DNA of 64,000 nt from positions 34,150,864 through 34,214,863 of the forward strand of contig NC_056762.1 in NCBI RefSeq assembly GCF_018687715.1, in the 5' to 3' direction. Both the position numbers and the translations under genes were made by a program. This document shows, piece after piece, positions 13,079-25,570 of this stretch. The stretch's first letter is position 1. The number at the start of each line of letters is the position of its first letter. A model generated the notes under the pieces. It was not told the DNA's origin. It saw nothing but the letters and a program-made list of their open reading frames with translations, and did not search any database. This stretch comes from Carya illinoinensis. Lineage: Eukaryota; Streptophyta; Magnoliopsida; Fagales; Juglandaceae.

Positions 13079-14601
13079 AAATAAAATGGAAAACTCTATG
13101 TACAACCGCGCGGTATCCCCACCGCGTCCTCTTGTCCTACGTGGATAAAAACAAAACGGCGTCGTTATCTTCTCTTCAAAATTCCTTCTTCTTCTCTATT
13201 CCATTTTCAGAAACCTTCAATTTTCCTCTGTTTTCTCTCATCCCTCTCCTTCGATATCTGTGTTCTCTCATCCCATCAGGATCCCGAGAAACTCCATCGA
13301 TCGATTTCCCTCTGTGTTCTCTCTTCTTCCCGACCCCGCGAAGCTCATCCCCTTCATCCTCACCCCCGATCTTGCATAGTCTTTGCATACCTTTCTTATC
13401 TTTCTCCTTCTTCATCCGCTCTGTTCCGTACACTCGCCTGAGAAGAGAACCGCCACCACCATCTCTCTCGCCGCAGTTATTAAATACGACATCGTTGCAC
13501 TCTGCTGCGCGAATCACCAACTTTGAAGATCCTAACCAGTGGTTTCACGATGTTGGTTGAGCGTTCATCTCTTCATTCTCGATGCGCCGCCACCAACACT
13601 ACTCGACATCGATGCCCTGACGGATGGGTTGTCTTCTCAGCACATCCGCTACCGAACACCGACCTACCCTCAATGGAGACAACCACAGACGTCACCGCAG
13701 CACCAAGGATATTCTCATCACCAACGGCGTCCCCACCAGTAGGGCCAGGGAGGATGCTATCGAGAAAGGTAGGTAGAATAAGACGAGATACACCGGCGAC
13801 TTCCCAGCACCAGATCGCCAGAAGCCTCGCCAGGACATTGCATTTGCCGGCAACGCCATCAAGGATTGGATTCCTCGCCACGCCAACATATTCGAGAAGC
13901 TCGCCAAGGTTCTCAAAAATCCCCAATTTTGATTCCATTATCCATTGTAATAAGTTCAAGTTTAAATTTTGGTTTTCTCCCAATTTGGTATATTGAAATC
14001 AAAATGCCCTTATTATTATAATTGTTGAAATATATCATTTTTGGAGTTTTTTTTTTGTTGAGATCAGGCAAGGGACTTATAGCAATGTATATAAAGCAAA
14101 GGATCTAATAACTGGGAAAATAGTTGCTCTGAAGAAGGTTAGATTCGATAATTTAGAGCCTGAGAGTATAAGATTCATGGCCAAAGAGATTCTTGTTCTG
14201 TGCCGCCTTGATCACCCTAATGTGGTTAAGCTCGAAGGCTTGGTGACTTCCACAATGTCTTGTAGTCTTTACTTGGTTTTCGGGTACATGGAACACAATC
14301 TCGCAGCTTGCCAAGGAGTCAAGTTCACTGAACCATAGGTTCATTTTCATTACCACTCAGAGCTACGGGTACGTGACGACGGCAACAGCAATGAAACACG
14401 GCGAACAAAGACAACACTTTAGCGAGGGCAATCTGTAGCTCAGGTTTTGGTGCTTTGCAACTCTACTTCAAAATGAATTTTTCTCTTTCCCGCATTTTGT
14501 TTCTGCTTTTTCATTTTTTTCTGACATGGCAGTTGCCACGTCAGTCATGGGGACGCGGCGGGGTTATTTCCCGGGGGTATGTAGCAGTTCTGAAATAAAA
14601 T
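13079..14601. mobile_element. Pack-MULE-like element with captured kinase fragment
   Basis: A 9-base direct repeat AAATAAAAT flanks the element (13079-13087 and 14593-14601), the size expected for Mutator-like elements. The ends 13088-13142 and 14540-14592 are imperfect inverted repeats of about 50 bases: both carry a CTAYRTAC-like box, a CCCCRCCGCGTCC box and a terminal ACGTGG box in the same order. No transposase is present. The interior carries a host kinase gene fragment with its intron, which defines a Pack-MULE. The GC-rich ends contrast with the AT-rich surroundings. Confidence 0.72.
13843..14338 (+). pseudogene. Captured fragment of a CDK-like Ser/Thr kinase gene
   Basis: Two exon remnants are separated by an intron-like stretch. 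The first (13843-13908) reads FAGNAIKDWIPRHANIFEKL, the lead-in of plant At1g54610-type CDK-like kinases. The second (14068-14338) is an open kinase N-lobe: glycine loop QGTYSNVYKAKD, the VALKKV lysine, a PESIRFMAKEI helix, LDHPNVVKLEGL, and LYLVFGYMEHNLA. It stops at a TAG just after FTEP. The activation loop and catalytic HRD and DFG motifs are missing, so no active kinase can be made. The open frame over about 90 codons suggests a fairly recent capture. Confidence 0.8.
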
Positions 14602-15328
14602 AGAAGTAGGATTAAAGTATAGCATATGGCATTACTTTTATTTTATTTTTTAATCAAATATTAAGTGTTTCTTTTGTTAGCCTTCTTCAACAACCTTTTA
14701 CTAGGAAGATTATTTCATAAATTTTAAGGGTAGAGTCTTTTGAGTTTGATATTGGGAACACTACGAGTCTCTGTTTTTTTTTTTTTTTTTTAACTTACAT
14801 AAAGAGTTTGTCTACGTACAGTTCTACTAATTGGACTGAACGTGCAAGCCTGGACATTATTGTCCTTCAATTTTTTTTTTTTTTTTTTTTGGTATTACAA
14901 CAATATCCATCATTCAATTCAAAATGTGAAATTTTGAACTCGAAATGGACTCAAGAATTTCCCACTATCCTCACTTCATTCCCGACACGACTCAAGTAGT
15001 AGTGGTGTCGTTCACCATCGTCAGCCTCTTCCACTACCAATGGCGTCAACTTCATTTTCTCCTCCACCACATTGGTTTTTGACCACACAAGGATCGTTAC
15101 ATGCAACCCCGATCTAGTGGATGACTCAGTGCTCTTTCCCTTTGTCAAGATGGCTGGAGAACTCGAATTCAATGATGATTTAATGCGAAGATAGTATCAT
15201 TTAAAAACAATACTAGAACTCAATTTATGCCTAATACTCTCAATTGTGAATATCAGTGTTTGCTTTGTGGGAGTTGTTTGTAATCTCATGTATGCTTGTC
15301 TGTTGTGTCCATGTATGGAATGGGGGAT
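14602..15328. other. Intergenic spacer between Pack-MULE and copia element
   Basis: Two T homopolymers (14777-14791 and about 14870-14890) and AT-rich filler are visible. Short ORFs at 14951-15172 show no recognisable family. No gene is supported. Confidence 0.5.
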
Positions 15329-15333
15329 ACCCA

Positions 15334-15615
15334 TATCAAGGAAGATACACAAGATACTCTAGTGACAACTAAGAGTTAACAGAAGCAGCAATATTCACTA
15401 AGATTTGTGCCAGACGTGATTCAACGAGCGGTTTTCTGATTCTGTTGTAAATTTGATTCTATTGTAAATTCCTTAGTTTAATACATTGTAACATCTAGCC
15501 GATAGGCTATAAATTTCCTTACATAGCTCATTCAATTCTGTATATAAACTTACCATCAATAGCAATGAATGTGTGTTCAAAATTCTAAAACCATTGTAGT
15601 GCTGAAATCTTTACA
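15334..15615 (+). repeat. 5' LTR of copia element 1
   Basis: It starts TATCAAGGAAG and ends ATCTTTACA. It carries the sequence shared with the right LTR, including GTTAATACATTGTAAC-like and AATGAATGTGTGTTCAAAATT stretches in order. It begins TA rather than the usual TG; both LTRs share that, so it likely predates insertion. Confidence 0.85.
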
Positions 15616-15666
15616 TGGTATTAGTAGAGCCGGCACTTTAACGAGAACATTTTTCCTTCCTTTGAA

Positions 15667-16533
15667 ATGGTTGCCATTACTGGTTCATCTTCATATAATC
15701 CCATCATCACTATCAATACTACCACCACCATCAATGAAAAACTCACCCCTGCGACCTTCCCTCAATGGAGAGCCCAATTTGAAGCACTACTAATAGGTTA
15801 TGATCTAATCGATTTTGTCACCAGTAAACATCAATGCCTTGCCATTGATGGAACTAAGTCTGCCACCTCCAAAGCAGTGAATTTCTATTGGATTCGTCAA
15901 GATAAATTAATTCTCCATGCCATTCTTGTTTCCATTTCCACAACAATCACCTCATTTCTTACTTCTTGCAAAACTTCTCATGAGGCCTGGGCAGCCCTTA
16001 CCTGTCTTTATAAGGGAAAATATCGAACACGTACAATGCAACTTAAGGAAGATTTAACCTTGAGTACTCGTAGCAGTCGCTCTGTCATTGAATTCCTTCA
16101 AGCTATGAAAATAATAGCTTATGAACTTGCAATTATTGATCATCCTATTTCGGATGATGACTTGATACTTTACATATTGAATGGCCTAGGTCCCGAGTTC
16201 AGGGACATTGCAGCACCAATCCGTGCTAAAGAAACATCTTTGAAGTTTGAAGAAATACATGACCTGCTGGTTGGTCATGAGAATTATATTCGCCGAATGG
16301 AAAACCAATTGGCATCCAACTTGATTACTACAGTGAACTACAGTCACTGGAAAGGAGGCATCTCAAGCAATGATCGTTCATTCTCAAATATGGGTCACAG
16401 ACACAACAAACAGGCCATACATCCAAAAGCTACCCCAAGTTCAATTCAAATGAACTTGCAGCAAATTGTGCAACCTCCTCACAAGGAAAAAATAAAAAAT
16501 GGCTTGTTGACTTTGCTGCATCGCACAAGATGA
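15667..16533 (+). pseudogene. Copia gag remnant
   Basis: This open frame of 288 codons starts MVAITGSSSYNPI. It contains the retrotransposon gag (UBN2-type) landmarks: FPQWRAQFEALL, HEAWAALTCLYKGKY, MQLKEDLTL, a long AMKIIAYELA helix, and ILNGLGPEFRDIAAPI. The zinc knuckle expected near the C terminus is not visible. Gag forms the virus-like particle of the element. The downstream pol is disrupted, so this copy cannot move on its own. Confidence 0.85.
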
Positions 16534-19500
16534 CTGCAGATCTCTCCAATCTCTCAATACACTCTGAGTATAATGGTACTGATAAGGTGGTAATTGATGA
16601 TGACTCAGGTTTGCTTGTCTCTCATGTTGACTCATTATCTTTTATTTCATCTAATCATGTATTTCATCTGCATGATATCCTTTGTGTTCCTACCATTAAA
16701 AAAAATCTCTTTTCGGTCCATCATTTTACGAACACAATAATGTTTTTTTGGAATTTCACCCATCTTATTTCTTGGTGAAGGATTGGATCACAGGGACGAC
16801 ACTAGTCAGAGGTGAATGTGAAGATGGCATGTACCCTTTACCGGACTCACTAGCTATGGTTTCCAAAAAGGTTGTTGCTTATGTTCATGAACGTACATCA
16901 ATTAATGGTTGCCATAAAAGACTTGGGCATCCCTTTTCAAAAATTTTCAATCATCTTATTTGTACTTCTTCTTTACCTACAAAAAAAAAAAAAAAAAATG
17001 GACATTCCTCTCTTTGTAATTCATGTTCTCAAAATAAAGTTCATCATCAACCATTTTCATTCTCATGGTTTAAATAGCACATCCCCATTGGAATTAATTT
17101 ATACAAATGCTTGGGGTCCTTGTCCTGATATTGGTATTGATGATTCAAAATATTACATTATTTTTATTGACCATTATACCAAATATATTTGGCTCTATCC
17201 TATGTAAACTAAGTCAAGTGTTTAAACTATTTTCCCTCAATTTCAACATCTCGTGGAAAATAGATTTACTAAAATTAAGAGCCTATACTCTGACAATAGT
17301 GGAGAATATATTGGGCTAAAGTCTTATCTTTCCGTTCACATAATTGGTTACTACACAACTGCTCCCCACACTTCACAACAAAATGGCGTGTCTGAAAGAT
17401 GACATTGTCATCTTGTTGAAACTGGACTCACCTTTTTCACTGATGCTCATATGCCTCATTCATACTGGCCCTATGCATTTCAAACTGCTACTTACTTAAT
17501 AAACAAGATGCCCAGTTTTACACTGCAAAATAAAACTCTATTTGAAAACCTGTTCAAGTAAATTTCAAATTATCTCAAACTTAAACAATTCAGGTGTTTG
17601 TGTTACCCATTAACCAGGCCCTACAATCACAATAAACTTGAGCCCAAAGTAAAGCCCTGCATATTTGTGGGCTATTCACTTTCACAGAATGCTTACTTGT
17701 GTCTTGAGCCAAAAACACATCGCATGTTTCAATCTCGGCATGTGTTGTTCAATGAAGGGAACTTTCCCTTCTAGAATTCCAACCCTAACATTCCAGCATA
17801 ATCAGATTTGAACTCAGGTGAACAATCTTCTGGTGTGATGGTCTCCTTGCTGAAAATTAACACTGAACCGCTGCCAAACTCTCTAACACTAGGTACTAGC
17901 AATCATCCATCGCATGGGTTAGTGAACTCTCCCACGCCGAATCCTTCTCAGATATGTCTCTCTTCATCCTTAAATTTTGTTCCACAAGAAATTTAATCAT
18001 CACACACCTGAGAAATTCAAGGATCTGTTCATGACCAAAATGAGTCTGTGTCACCATCTCACCCTATATTGCATACTCACAATATAGTCATTCGCTCCAT
18101 GAACAATATTTACAGACCAAAAAAATCTTTTTTGCTCACCAAGCCATCCAATACTCCCTTCCTCAAAACCCACCCATGTCAATGAGGCACTCTTTGACTC
18201 TAGATGGCGTGATGCCATGTCCTCTGAGTTAATTGCACTTATGCACCATGACACATGGCAATTGTTTCCCCCACCCAAGGTTATAACATTATAGGATGCA
18301 AATGAGTATTTTGGGTTAAAAGGAATGCTGATGGGTCAATCAATTGGTTTAAAGTGAGATTAGTGGCTAAAGGCTTTAATCAAAGACCTGGTTTGGACTA
18401 CAAAGAAACATTTAGCCCTATAGTCAAACCATTTACAATTCACATAGTTTTGTCTCTAATTGTGATGCAGGGATGGCTACTAAGACAACTAGACGTAAAC
18501 AATGCGTTCCTTCATGGTCATATAACGGAGAGAGTCTATATGGAACAACCACCAAGCTTTTGGAATTTAGAAAAACTAGATCATGTGTGCTGCCTTCAAA
18601 ATGCAATATATGGACTTAAACAAGCACGAGGTGCTTGGTACTCAACTCGAAAACAAGCCTTGATTGATTTTGGTTGTGTGAATGTTAAATCTAATTCCTC
18701 TTTATTTTTGTACCATCATGACTCAATACCTGTCTATTGCTTGGTATATGTCAATAATTTAGTCATCACATAAAATAAATCGACATTTGTGGCAAGCATT
18801 ATTGATCAACTTGGTCAAAAAGGCTCTCTTAAGGATTTGGGGCCCCTAAATTTGTATTGAGGTAATCCCTACAAAAGAAGGATTGTTGTTCTTATCTCAG
18901 CACAAATACATCCATGAACTCCTTGCAAAAACTAGTATGGATGGTGCAAAGGATGTGACAACGCCATTGTCAACTTTAGTTCCATTAAAGTTCGATAATG
19001 GATCTCCATCATTTGATTCCACTGAATATTGTTGAGTTATTGGTGCTTTGCAATATCTATCACTAACTCGACCTAACATTAGTTTTGTAGTTAATAAACT
19101 CTCTCAATTCATGCACTATCCAATAACAAATCATTGGACAGCAACTAAGAGACTGTTGAGATATTTGAAGAACACCATTTTTCATGGCATCACCATTAGA
19201 AAAATAACAAATCCAGCACTCACATGCTTCTTGGATGCGAATTGGGCAAGTAACTTGGATAATAGAATTTCAACATTTGCATATCTTGTTTCACTAGGCA
19301 CAACACTCATCTCATGGAGCTAAAAAAAATAAGTCATTGCATTGTGGTCTACTGAAGCTGAATACAGAGCTCTAGCCACAGTTGCAGTTGAGTCCATATG
19401 GATACTTTTCCTCTTCCATGAACTAAAGTTTACACTCTCAAAGCCACCGTTGTTGTTATGTGGTAATTTTGGTGCAACCCATCTCAGTTTTAATCCTGTT

Positions 19501-19700
19501 TAGCATCCAAGAATGAAGTATATTCAAATTGATCTTCATTTTATTTGAGACTTGGTCCAGAAAAATGCAATTCATATTTGTCGTGTTCATACTAATGATC
19601 AACTTGCTGATTTATTAACCAAGTCTCTATCACGTAAACGTACTGATCATCTAAAAAACAAGATCAACCTCACTGACGGTAGCCCTGCATTCTTGTGGGG
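16500..19700 (+). pseudogene. Copia pol remnant (integrase, RT, RNase H)
   Basis: Pieces in three frames give the copia order protease-integrase-RT-RNase H. Integrase fragments include CHKRLGHPFSKIF near 16910 and TTAPHTSQQNGVSER-like sequence near 17360. Reverse transcriptase spans about 18354-18773 with GLDYKETFSPIVKPFT and LRQLDVNNAFLHG; the catalytic YVDD box reads YVNN. RNase H pieces occur at 19240-19660, with LADLLTKSL near the end. Many stop codons interrupt the frame. Confidence 0.85.
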
Positions 19701-19703
19701 GCA

Positions 19704-19968
19704 TATCAAAGAAGATACACAAGATATTCTGGTGACAACTAAGAGTTAACGGAAGCAGCAATATTCACCAAGATTTGTGTCAAACATGATTCAAGAAGCA
19801 ATTTTCTGATTCTGTTGTAAATTCCTTAGTTTAATACATTGTAACGTCTAACCGATAGGCTGTAAATTTCCTTACATAGTTCATTCAATTTTGTAAATAA
19901 ACTTACCATCAATAGCAATGAATGTGTGTTCAAAATTCCAAAACCATTGCATTGTTGAAATCTTTACA
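19704..19968 (+). repeat. 3' LTR of copia element 1
   Basis: It matches the left LTR with scattered substitutions and lacks a 17-base segment present there. It is directly followed by the target duplication ACCCA. Confidence 0.85.
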
Positions 19969-19973
19969 ACCCA

Positions 19974-20552
19974 TTGGTAGACATAATTGTTACAACAAAT
20001 AAATTTTAGAAACTTTTTCTCTTAAGAATTATTTGGAGACTGCAAATAGAATTATTCAATCAAATATTATAGTATTCAAGAGGGCCTTTTAAGCCATGGT
20101 GTAGGTTAGATATACCTGTTTCACGCAGTCAACTTCAATGTACACATGCTAGAAAACAATACATCAATGATTGTCTAAAAATGTTTAAGGATTCGTGAGA
20201 ACTAATTACGCTTGAGTACAGCAATAAAGAAGACTTTATAATGTTAGTAACCCTTCGTAGTGATGGAGGAGAGTAATGTAGACTTAAAATTTATCTAAAA
20301 GCTAAAAATTAAGAAAGGCGAGACCTTGGTTACCAACCTCTAGTTGACCCTCACAAGAAGGATCCCATTTTGTTTGTTTGTTTTTTTTTTAATTTCATTT
20401 TTAAGTTGTTTTTTAAATTTAGTTGATTTTAATAGTAATTTTGGTTGTTTATTTTATTTTTAATTTTTATTTCATTTTTATTCTTGAAAACTTACCGCGC
20501 TTTTTTTTTTTTATTAAGGAAAAAACTCAGTCTATGCCACGGAGTTGATAAT
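19974..20552. other. Intergenic spacer
   Basis: No gene, RNA or repeat with clear boundaries is visible apart from T-rich runs near 20380-20510. Confidence 0.5.
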
Positions 20553-21343
20553 ACACAATACAGGGCCGACTCTTCCATTAGGCAAGTTAGGTAATTGCCC
20601 AAGGCTCTTAGTGGAAAAATGAGTAAAAAAATAAATAAATAAATATAATTTTTTAAAAAGAAAAAAAATATCTAATTAAAAAAATTAATTAATTCAATGA
20701 GAGAAGATCAAAAATATTAAATAGATATTATGTCATTATTAGTTTTAAAAGTATCACACATAATAATTATATCAGGTGCTCTCATTCTAAGAATATGTCA
20801 TTAGTAATTTAATATATATAGTGTAAAAATTATAAATAGCAAAATCTAATTTTTGAGTTTTCATAAAAATTTTTGTATAGTCCTTTGAAGAGGCAAGAGC
20901 CCACTTTTTTCCAAATATATAAGTTGTTTATAGAACTTTATTGACAATAATGATTATATTTACTTTTAAGGCTTATTTGAATATTAAGAATATCTCAAAA
21001 TATCCATAAATAGTAGTGAGATAGTTTGAGTTTAGATGTTTTATTAAATTTTGTGAAATGAGAAAGAAAAAGTTGAATTTGAAAATATTTAAGAATATCT
21101 AAAAAAAGTTATGTTTCCTAGCAGGCATGAAGAGTCTAAAAGGCGTATTGTAGAACTAAATTTGATAAAATCCTTTCTAAATAAAAATATTTCTAATATA
21201 ATGAGTTATCAGTTCAAAATGTGGTATAAAATCTTAATTAGTAATTATATTTTGCAAAACTATATGTGTTATTTTTAAATAAAAATGCAATCAAAATTTT
21301 AGCCTTAGGCCCCAAAATATATTGAGCGGGTCCTGACACAATA
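20553..21343. mobile_element. Non-autonomous hAT element
   Basis: An exact 8-base target duplication ACACAATA (20553-20560 and 21336-21343) flanks a 775-base element. Its ends are inverted: CAGGGCCGACTC on the left and, read backwards, CAGGACCCGCTC on the right. Subterminal GGTAATTGCCCAAGG and CCTTAGGCCCC sequences are familiar from a plant hAT family whose ends read CAGGGCCGGC. Eight-base duplications are diagnostic for hAT transposons. The interior is AT-rich and encodes nothing. Confidence 0.85.
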
Positions 21344-22342
21344 CAAAATCATAATTTTTAAAACTCCAATATTCTTAAAGATATTCATCTCTTATAATCC
21401 AAATTCTCCCACTCATATCATTAAAAAAAAAAAAATCTATTTTTAAAATAGTGTGTAAAGTACATATAATAAAATATTTACAAAATATAATTTAATTTAA
21501 AATATAAAATTTAAAATTTATAAATCAAATATTACAATAAAATAAATTAAATGGCGTGTTCTACAGCGGGGGAAAAAAAAAAAAAGATTAATTACAATTT
21601 TGTTGTGAGGATAATTGAGTATGACCGATGACGCAAGAGGTACACACATGCGTACGTACACAACCAAATGCTCTTTGATTTTCCTTTCCTAAAACGCGTG
21701 GGTCTTCCCATCCCCCACCCGCCGGAGCACGTTATAGGTAGGACCCCAAGCAGGCCAACACCTCCTAAGATACTCTTATCAAAAATCAACCACCACATTG
21801 GTACTAATAGACCCCATCTTCTTGTTGCTCCTTTCTTTTTTCCTTTCACCTTCCATTTAGAAAACATATTTTCTTTCAAGTAACAAATATCTGTGTACTA
21901 TTTCTGTATTATTGACAACAAAGTTAAGGTTTCCAAGCACTTTCCTTTTCCAATCAAAACCTCATTAACATCTCTCTCTCCCTTTCTCTCTCTCTCCCAT
22001 AATCATTGTGTCATTATAGCAATGGTCGAATCTAACACCAGCATTATTATTATTATTCTAACCCGAACCCATTTCATGATAAACCTAAACAACCTTAGCT
22101 TTAACACATATGGAGAGCTACCAATCAAGAAGCCCATATAATATATATATATATATATATCTTTATACATACAAATGAAGGATCATATCTAATTATCTAT
22201 ACCTTACACAGCTGTCTACAACATATATTTCTTGATCTAGATTCTAGAGTGTATTTTCCTCTCTCTGTCTTTCTTTTTCCTTAGTTAATAATCTTGCTCT
22301 ACTCTTATATATATATATATATATATAAATATATATATGCTT
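21344..22342. other. Intergenic region downstream of the dehydrogenase gene
   Basis: It contains poly-A and poly-T runs, a C-rich stretch at 21705-21770, a TC-rich tract near 21970-22000 and (AT)n runs at 22140-22160 and 22307-22325. The last part is the 3' flank of the minus-strand dehydrogenase. No gene is supported. Confidence 0.5.
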
Positions 22343-24317
22343 TTAAACTAGGGCGTTGAGAGGATCAAAAACTAATTTAGGGTCTTCAGAAACCATGATC
22401 TCGGAAGCAGACCATAGCCGTGCAGCTTCGGCTGAGTTGTTTCCCAGTTTCGATGTTGAAGCTTCGTTGCAGTCGGCAAAGTACTTCCCGGACACATTCA
22501 AAAGTCTCGGATGAGTCGCAACGTAACAAGTCGTAGCAGCAGCCTACAATATAATACATATCGCACCCCACCCATTATATATATATATATATATATAATA
22601 TGGTTTTCCCAGAAACCACTGTAAAGCTAGCAAAGGATAAGTTTTTTTGGAATCTGATAACATCGATCTCCAATTACGTACGTACCTGAGGAATTGTCTT
22701 CAAGAGCTTGGAAGCGAAGAAGAAAGCCAAATCTGCATATATATGCCAAAGAAATTCAGGAATTTTCAGACGAAAACAGTAAGGTTTGAATGTTTTGGTT
22801 TTAAAAAGAGACTGATGATGATTATCTTCTTCAACCTGTGACTAGGCCTTCACGTTCTCGAGTGAGTCCGGTTCTCACTATTCCCGGATGAACACAATTC
22901 GCAGTCACGTTGGCCTCCATTTGCTGCAAATTATTATTATTATTATTATAGTAGTTTCAAGAAATGGTTGTTTCAAGACAATCTGAACAAGAAGAAATCA
23001 AGAAAGAAAAGAACAAATTTTCACTTTTTCTTTTATTTGTTTTCTTCTGTCTTTAATAATACTTGATCAAGCAATCTCTAACTATACCTTCAGTCTCCGA
23101 GCAAGTTCCTTGGTGTGCAAAACGTTGGCGAGCTTCGAGAGCGCGTAAGCACGTGTCGCGTCGTAATGGCTGAATCAACCGAGGCAAGTTATACAGAAAG
23201 TCAAAAACCGATGTTATTGTACTTTGTGACGACAACTTGTGTATACAATCGGTCTTATTATTACAGATAATTTACAGTTCCCAATATTTCATTTTCCATT
23301 TTTTTCTTGTCATTCACCTCTTGTTTCGTGTTATCAGACCAAGATATCCGATCATATCACCGGAAAACCAGCCGTGAATGCCCGAGGACACGTTCACTAT
23401 CCGGCCTTGAACGCCGGTGTTTCTCGCCGTCTCAATCATTCTGTTCAGCAACAGCTTCGTCAACAGAAAATGACCTGCAAGAATTCACCGAAAAATATTT
23501 CGTTATGTTGGCTATAATTCATTGCTAAAATCTACAATATTATTGCCTATGATGTGTTTTAATGGCTTACCTAAATAATTAGTAGCAAAGGTCATTTCGA
23601 TTCCGTCTTCAGAAATTGCATGCTCGTGAGCAAACTTGCCGGCGTTGTTTCTGAGATCAAGTACAAAACTGGGTTATTCCAGTTCAGTACTTACAGGCTG
23701 CCGATAAACTAGGTAAAATGTAACGAAACCCAATAGAGAAAAAACAAAAGGAGTTTCTTTTCGATCCCTCTGTTTTCTGGGCAAGCATACAATATTCAAT
23801 GAAGAATAGAAGGAACCAAGAAAAAAAAAAAGCTTCTGAGGCACCTACATGAGGAGATTCAGAGGCAAATCGAGGGACTCGAACTCGGAGACGAAGTTTC
23901 GGACAGAACGAAGAGAGCTAAGATCGAGAGGCATGACAATAATCTCCGACTCGGGACACTCCGACACAATACGAGCCTTGGCTTCCTCGGCAGCCTTCAG
24001 GTTTCGAGCCGGGAGGACCAGCCTCGCCCCTCCCTTGGCGAGAACACGAGCCGTCTCGGCACCGATCCCTGACGTAGCGCCTGTGGTGAAAGAAAATAAG
24101 AAAAACCACACGTTAAACGCCAAAAGGGCGCGGCCCAGTTCACCGGTTGTGATGATTCGACGGCTATGAATGTGGGATGTACAAGAAGATTACCTGTGAT
24201 AATGGCCGTGACGGAGCGCAGATCGGAGCTGCTCTTAGTGACTTGCTCTGCGGTGGATTTGGAGCCGTAGCCGCTTGCTCCGACGGAACCTATGAGGTAT
24301 TTAACCGTGTCAACCAT
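22343..24317 (-). CDS. Short-chain dehydrogenase/reductase, TIC32-like
   Basis: Eight exons in a consistent frame give 336 residues: 24317-24194, 24080-23849, 23650-23571, 23474-23318, 23169-23088, 22923-22836, 22732-22686, 22543-22343. The Rossmann motif TGATSGIG (41-48), NNAG (120-123), the catalytic Ser in NVSSG (about 175) and YALSK (Tyr206, Lys210) are all present, so an NAD(P)H-dependent oxidoreductase is expected. The middle HPGIVRTGLTRE and the C-terminal GKYFADCNEA segment match the plant TIC32/WW-domain-oxidoreductase/retinol-dehydrogenase-like group. TIC32 acts as a redox sensor at the chloroplast inner envelope; many paralogs of this group are not plastid proteins, and substrate is unknown. 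Every splice site is GT-AG and no disabling change is seen. Confidence 0.93.
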
Positions 24318-25394
24318 TTTTCTTTCCCCAAGTTACGGTTTGGTGGACGCTCGTAGGCTTGACCAAGAACCCTGGTGTGTCTTGACAAAGGCGTCGGGAC
24401 TGTCACAAAAACCCAGTACGTGTTGGGCTTATTTTGCAGTCTGAAATATGTGCTATGTCAGGCTTCTGCAGCCTACGCCGCTCTGCATTTACTCTGTTCC
24501 TCTGTAACCGTGCGCCTGCGACCAATCTAGAGAGGAAGAGAGAGATTGCAAGGACAAACGAAGGAAGGAATCTTTTTGTGGGATTTTATGATGTAGAGCT
24601 GGGTGGAGAATCCGTGAGAGAGAGGATGGGATCACCATTACATATATTTGTCAGGGATTGATTGGGATAAAATTGATGCATGATTGGGTTTAAAGCAGTT
24701 TATTAGTCGGTATTATCCAAGATTTAATACAGATGTCTGGTTATCCTTTTTAGCGGTTCTCTCTAATTATCCGATAGTATTTTCTTATTTTAAAAATTAC
24801 AAAGAAAATCATAATTTGTAATTTTTTTTACAAATCTTTATAATTATATTGACGTGTAAATATATATTTAAATAAAATTATAAATTATATCTTGATATAT
24901 GTTATATGAATGACGAATAACATTTCTCTATTTAATATAGGATAATTTTACATAAACATTTGTCTATATTACATCATCCAACTTGATGAAATAATTAAAA
25001 AAAAAATTATCTATCACTTAATCCGAAGAAAGAGTTTCTCGATTCAGAAAACTGAAGATTTTATTGGTGCAGGAGAAGGATTTAGATGAGATCCCATATG
25101 AAAACTCTCACCTTATAAAAATTGATAATTTTAAAATCTTAAAAAAATGAAAAAAAATCTTTGGATTGAATAATTTGGATTTGACTTACAAGTATAAGCA
25201 AGATTTTCCTGATTTTTAAAACCTTCCCCTGTATATCAAGCCTGATCGTTTTCCCTCGTGTACCAACGAATACGAAGTCAATTTGGCATCTTGGAAATGG
25301 AAAGGCCATTGCTTGAATCGTTTACTATACTTATTTCGATTGGGACGGACCTATAACGAATTTGAAGAGGTCCATGTGGATTTGAAATAGGAGA

Positions 25395-25570
25395 CTTATA
25401 GTTATAAAAAGATTATATAAAAATTAATAATCTCATAAACTGACGTAATTTAATATGAGCTGTTAAATATATTTTATAATAAAAATAACTTTACAATCTA
25501 ATTATGAACCACATGAAACTATTTCAATTTATGAAGTTATTTTTGTATAATCTATTTATGATTAAAGTAT
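25395..25570. repeat. Dispersed MITE-like repeat, family B (copy 2)
   Basis: AAAAAGATTATATAAAAATTA at the left and the complementary TTTTTGTATAATCTATTTATG at the right frame a core with CATAAACTGACGTAATTTAA and TTTATAATAAAAATAACTTT. The same core occurs at about 3499-3660 and 30490-30655. Confidence 0.5.

Larger units (their letters stand above)
15334..19968 (+). mobile_element. Degenerate Ty1/copia LTR retrotransposon (full length)
   Basis: Two related LTRs (15334-15615 and 19704-19968) end in TTTACA and are flanked by the same 5-base target duplication ACCCA (15329-15333 and 19969-19973). A primer-binding site TGGTATTAGTAGAGCC, close to the initiator-Met tRNA complement, follows the left LTR. 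A G-rich polypurine tract GTGGGGGCA precedes the right LTR. The internal gag-pol has many stops and frameshifts. LTRs differ by substitutions and an extra repeated TGTAAATTTGATTCTAT-like segment in the left copy, so the insertion is old. Confidence 0.9.

Noticed and set aside
13132..13560. 142-codon plus-strand ORF in the Pack-MULE-like element
   Set aside because: Low-complexity Ser/Pro/Phe composition from a pyrimidine-rich leader-like sequence; no family resemblance.
14951..15172. 73-codon minus-strand ORF
   Set aside because: No family features and no splice neighbours; sits between two transposons.
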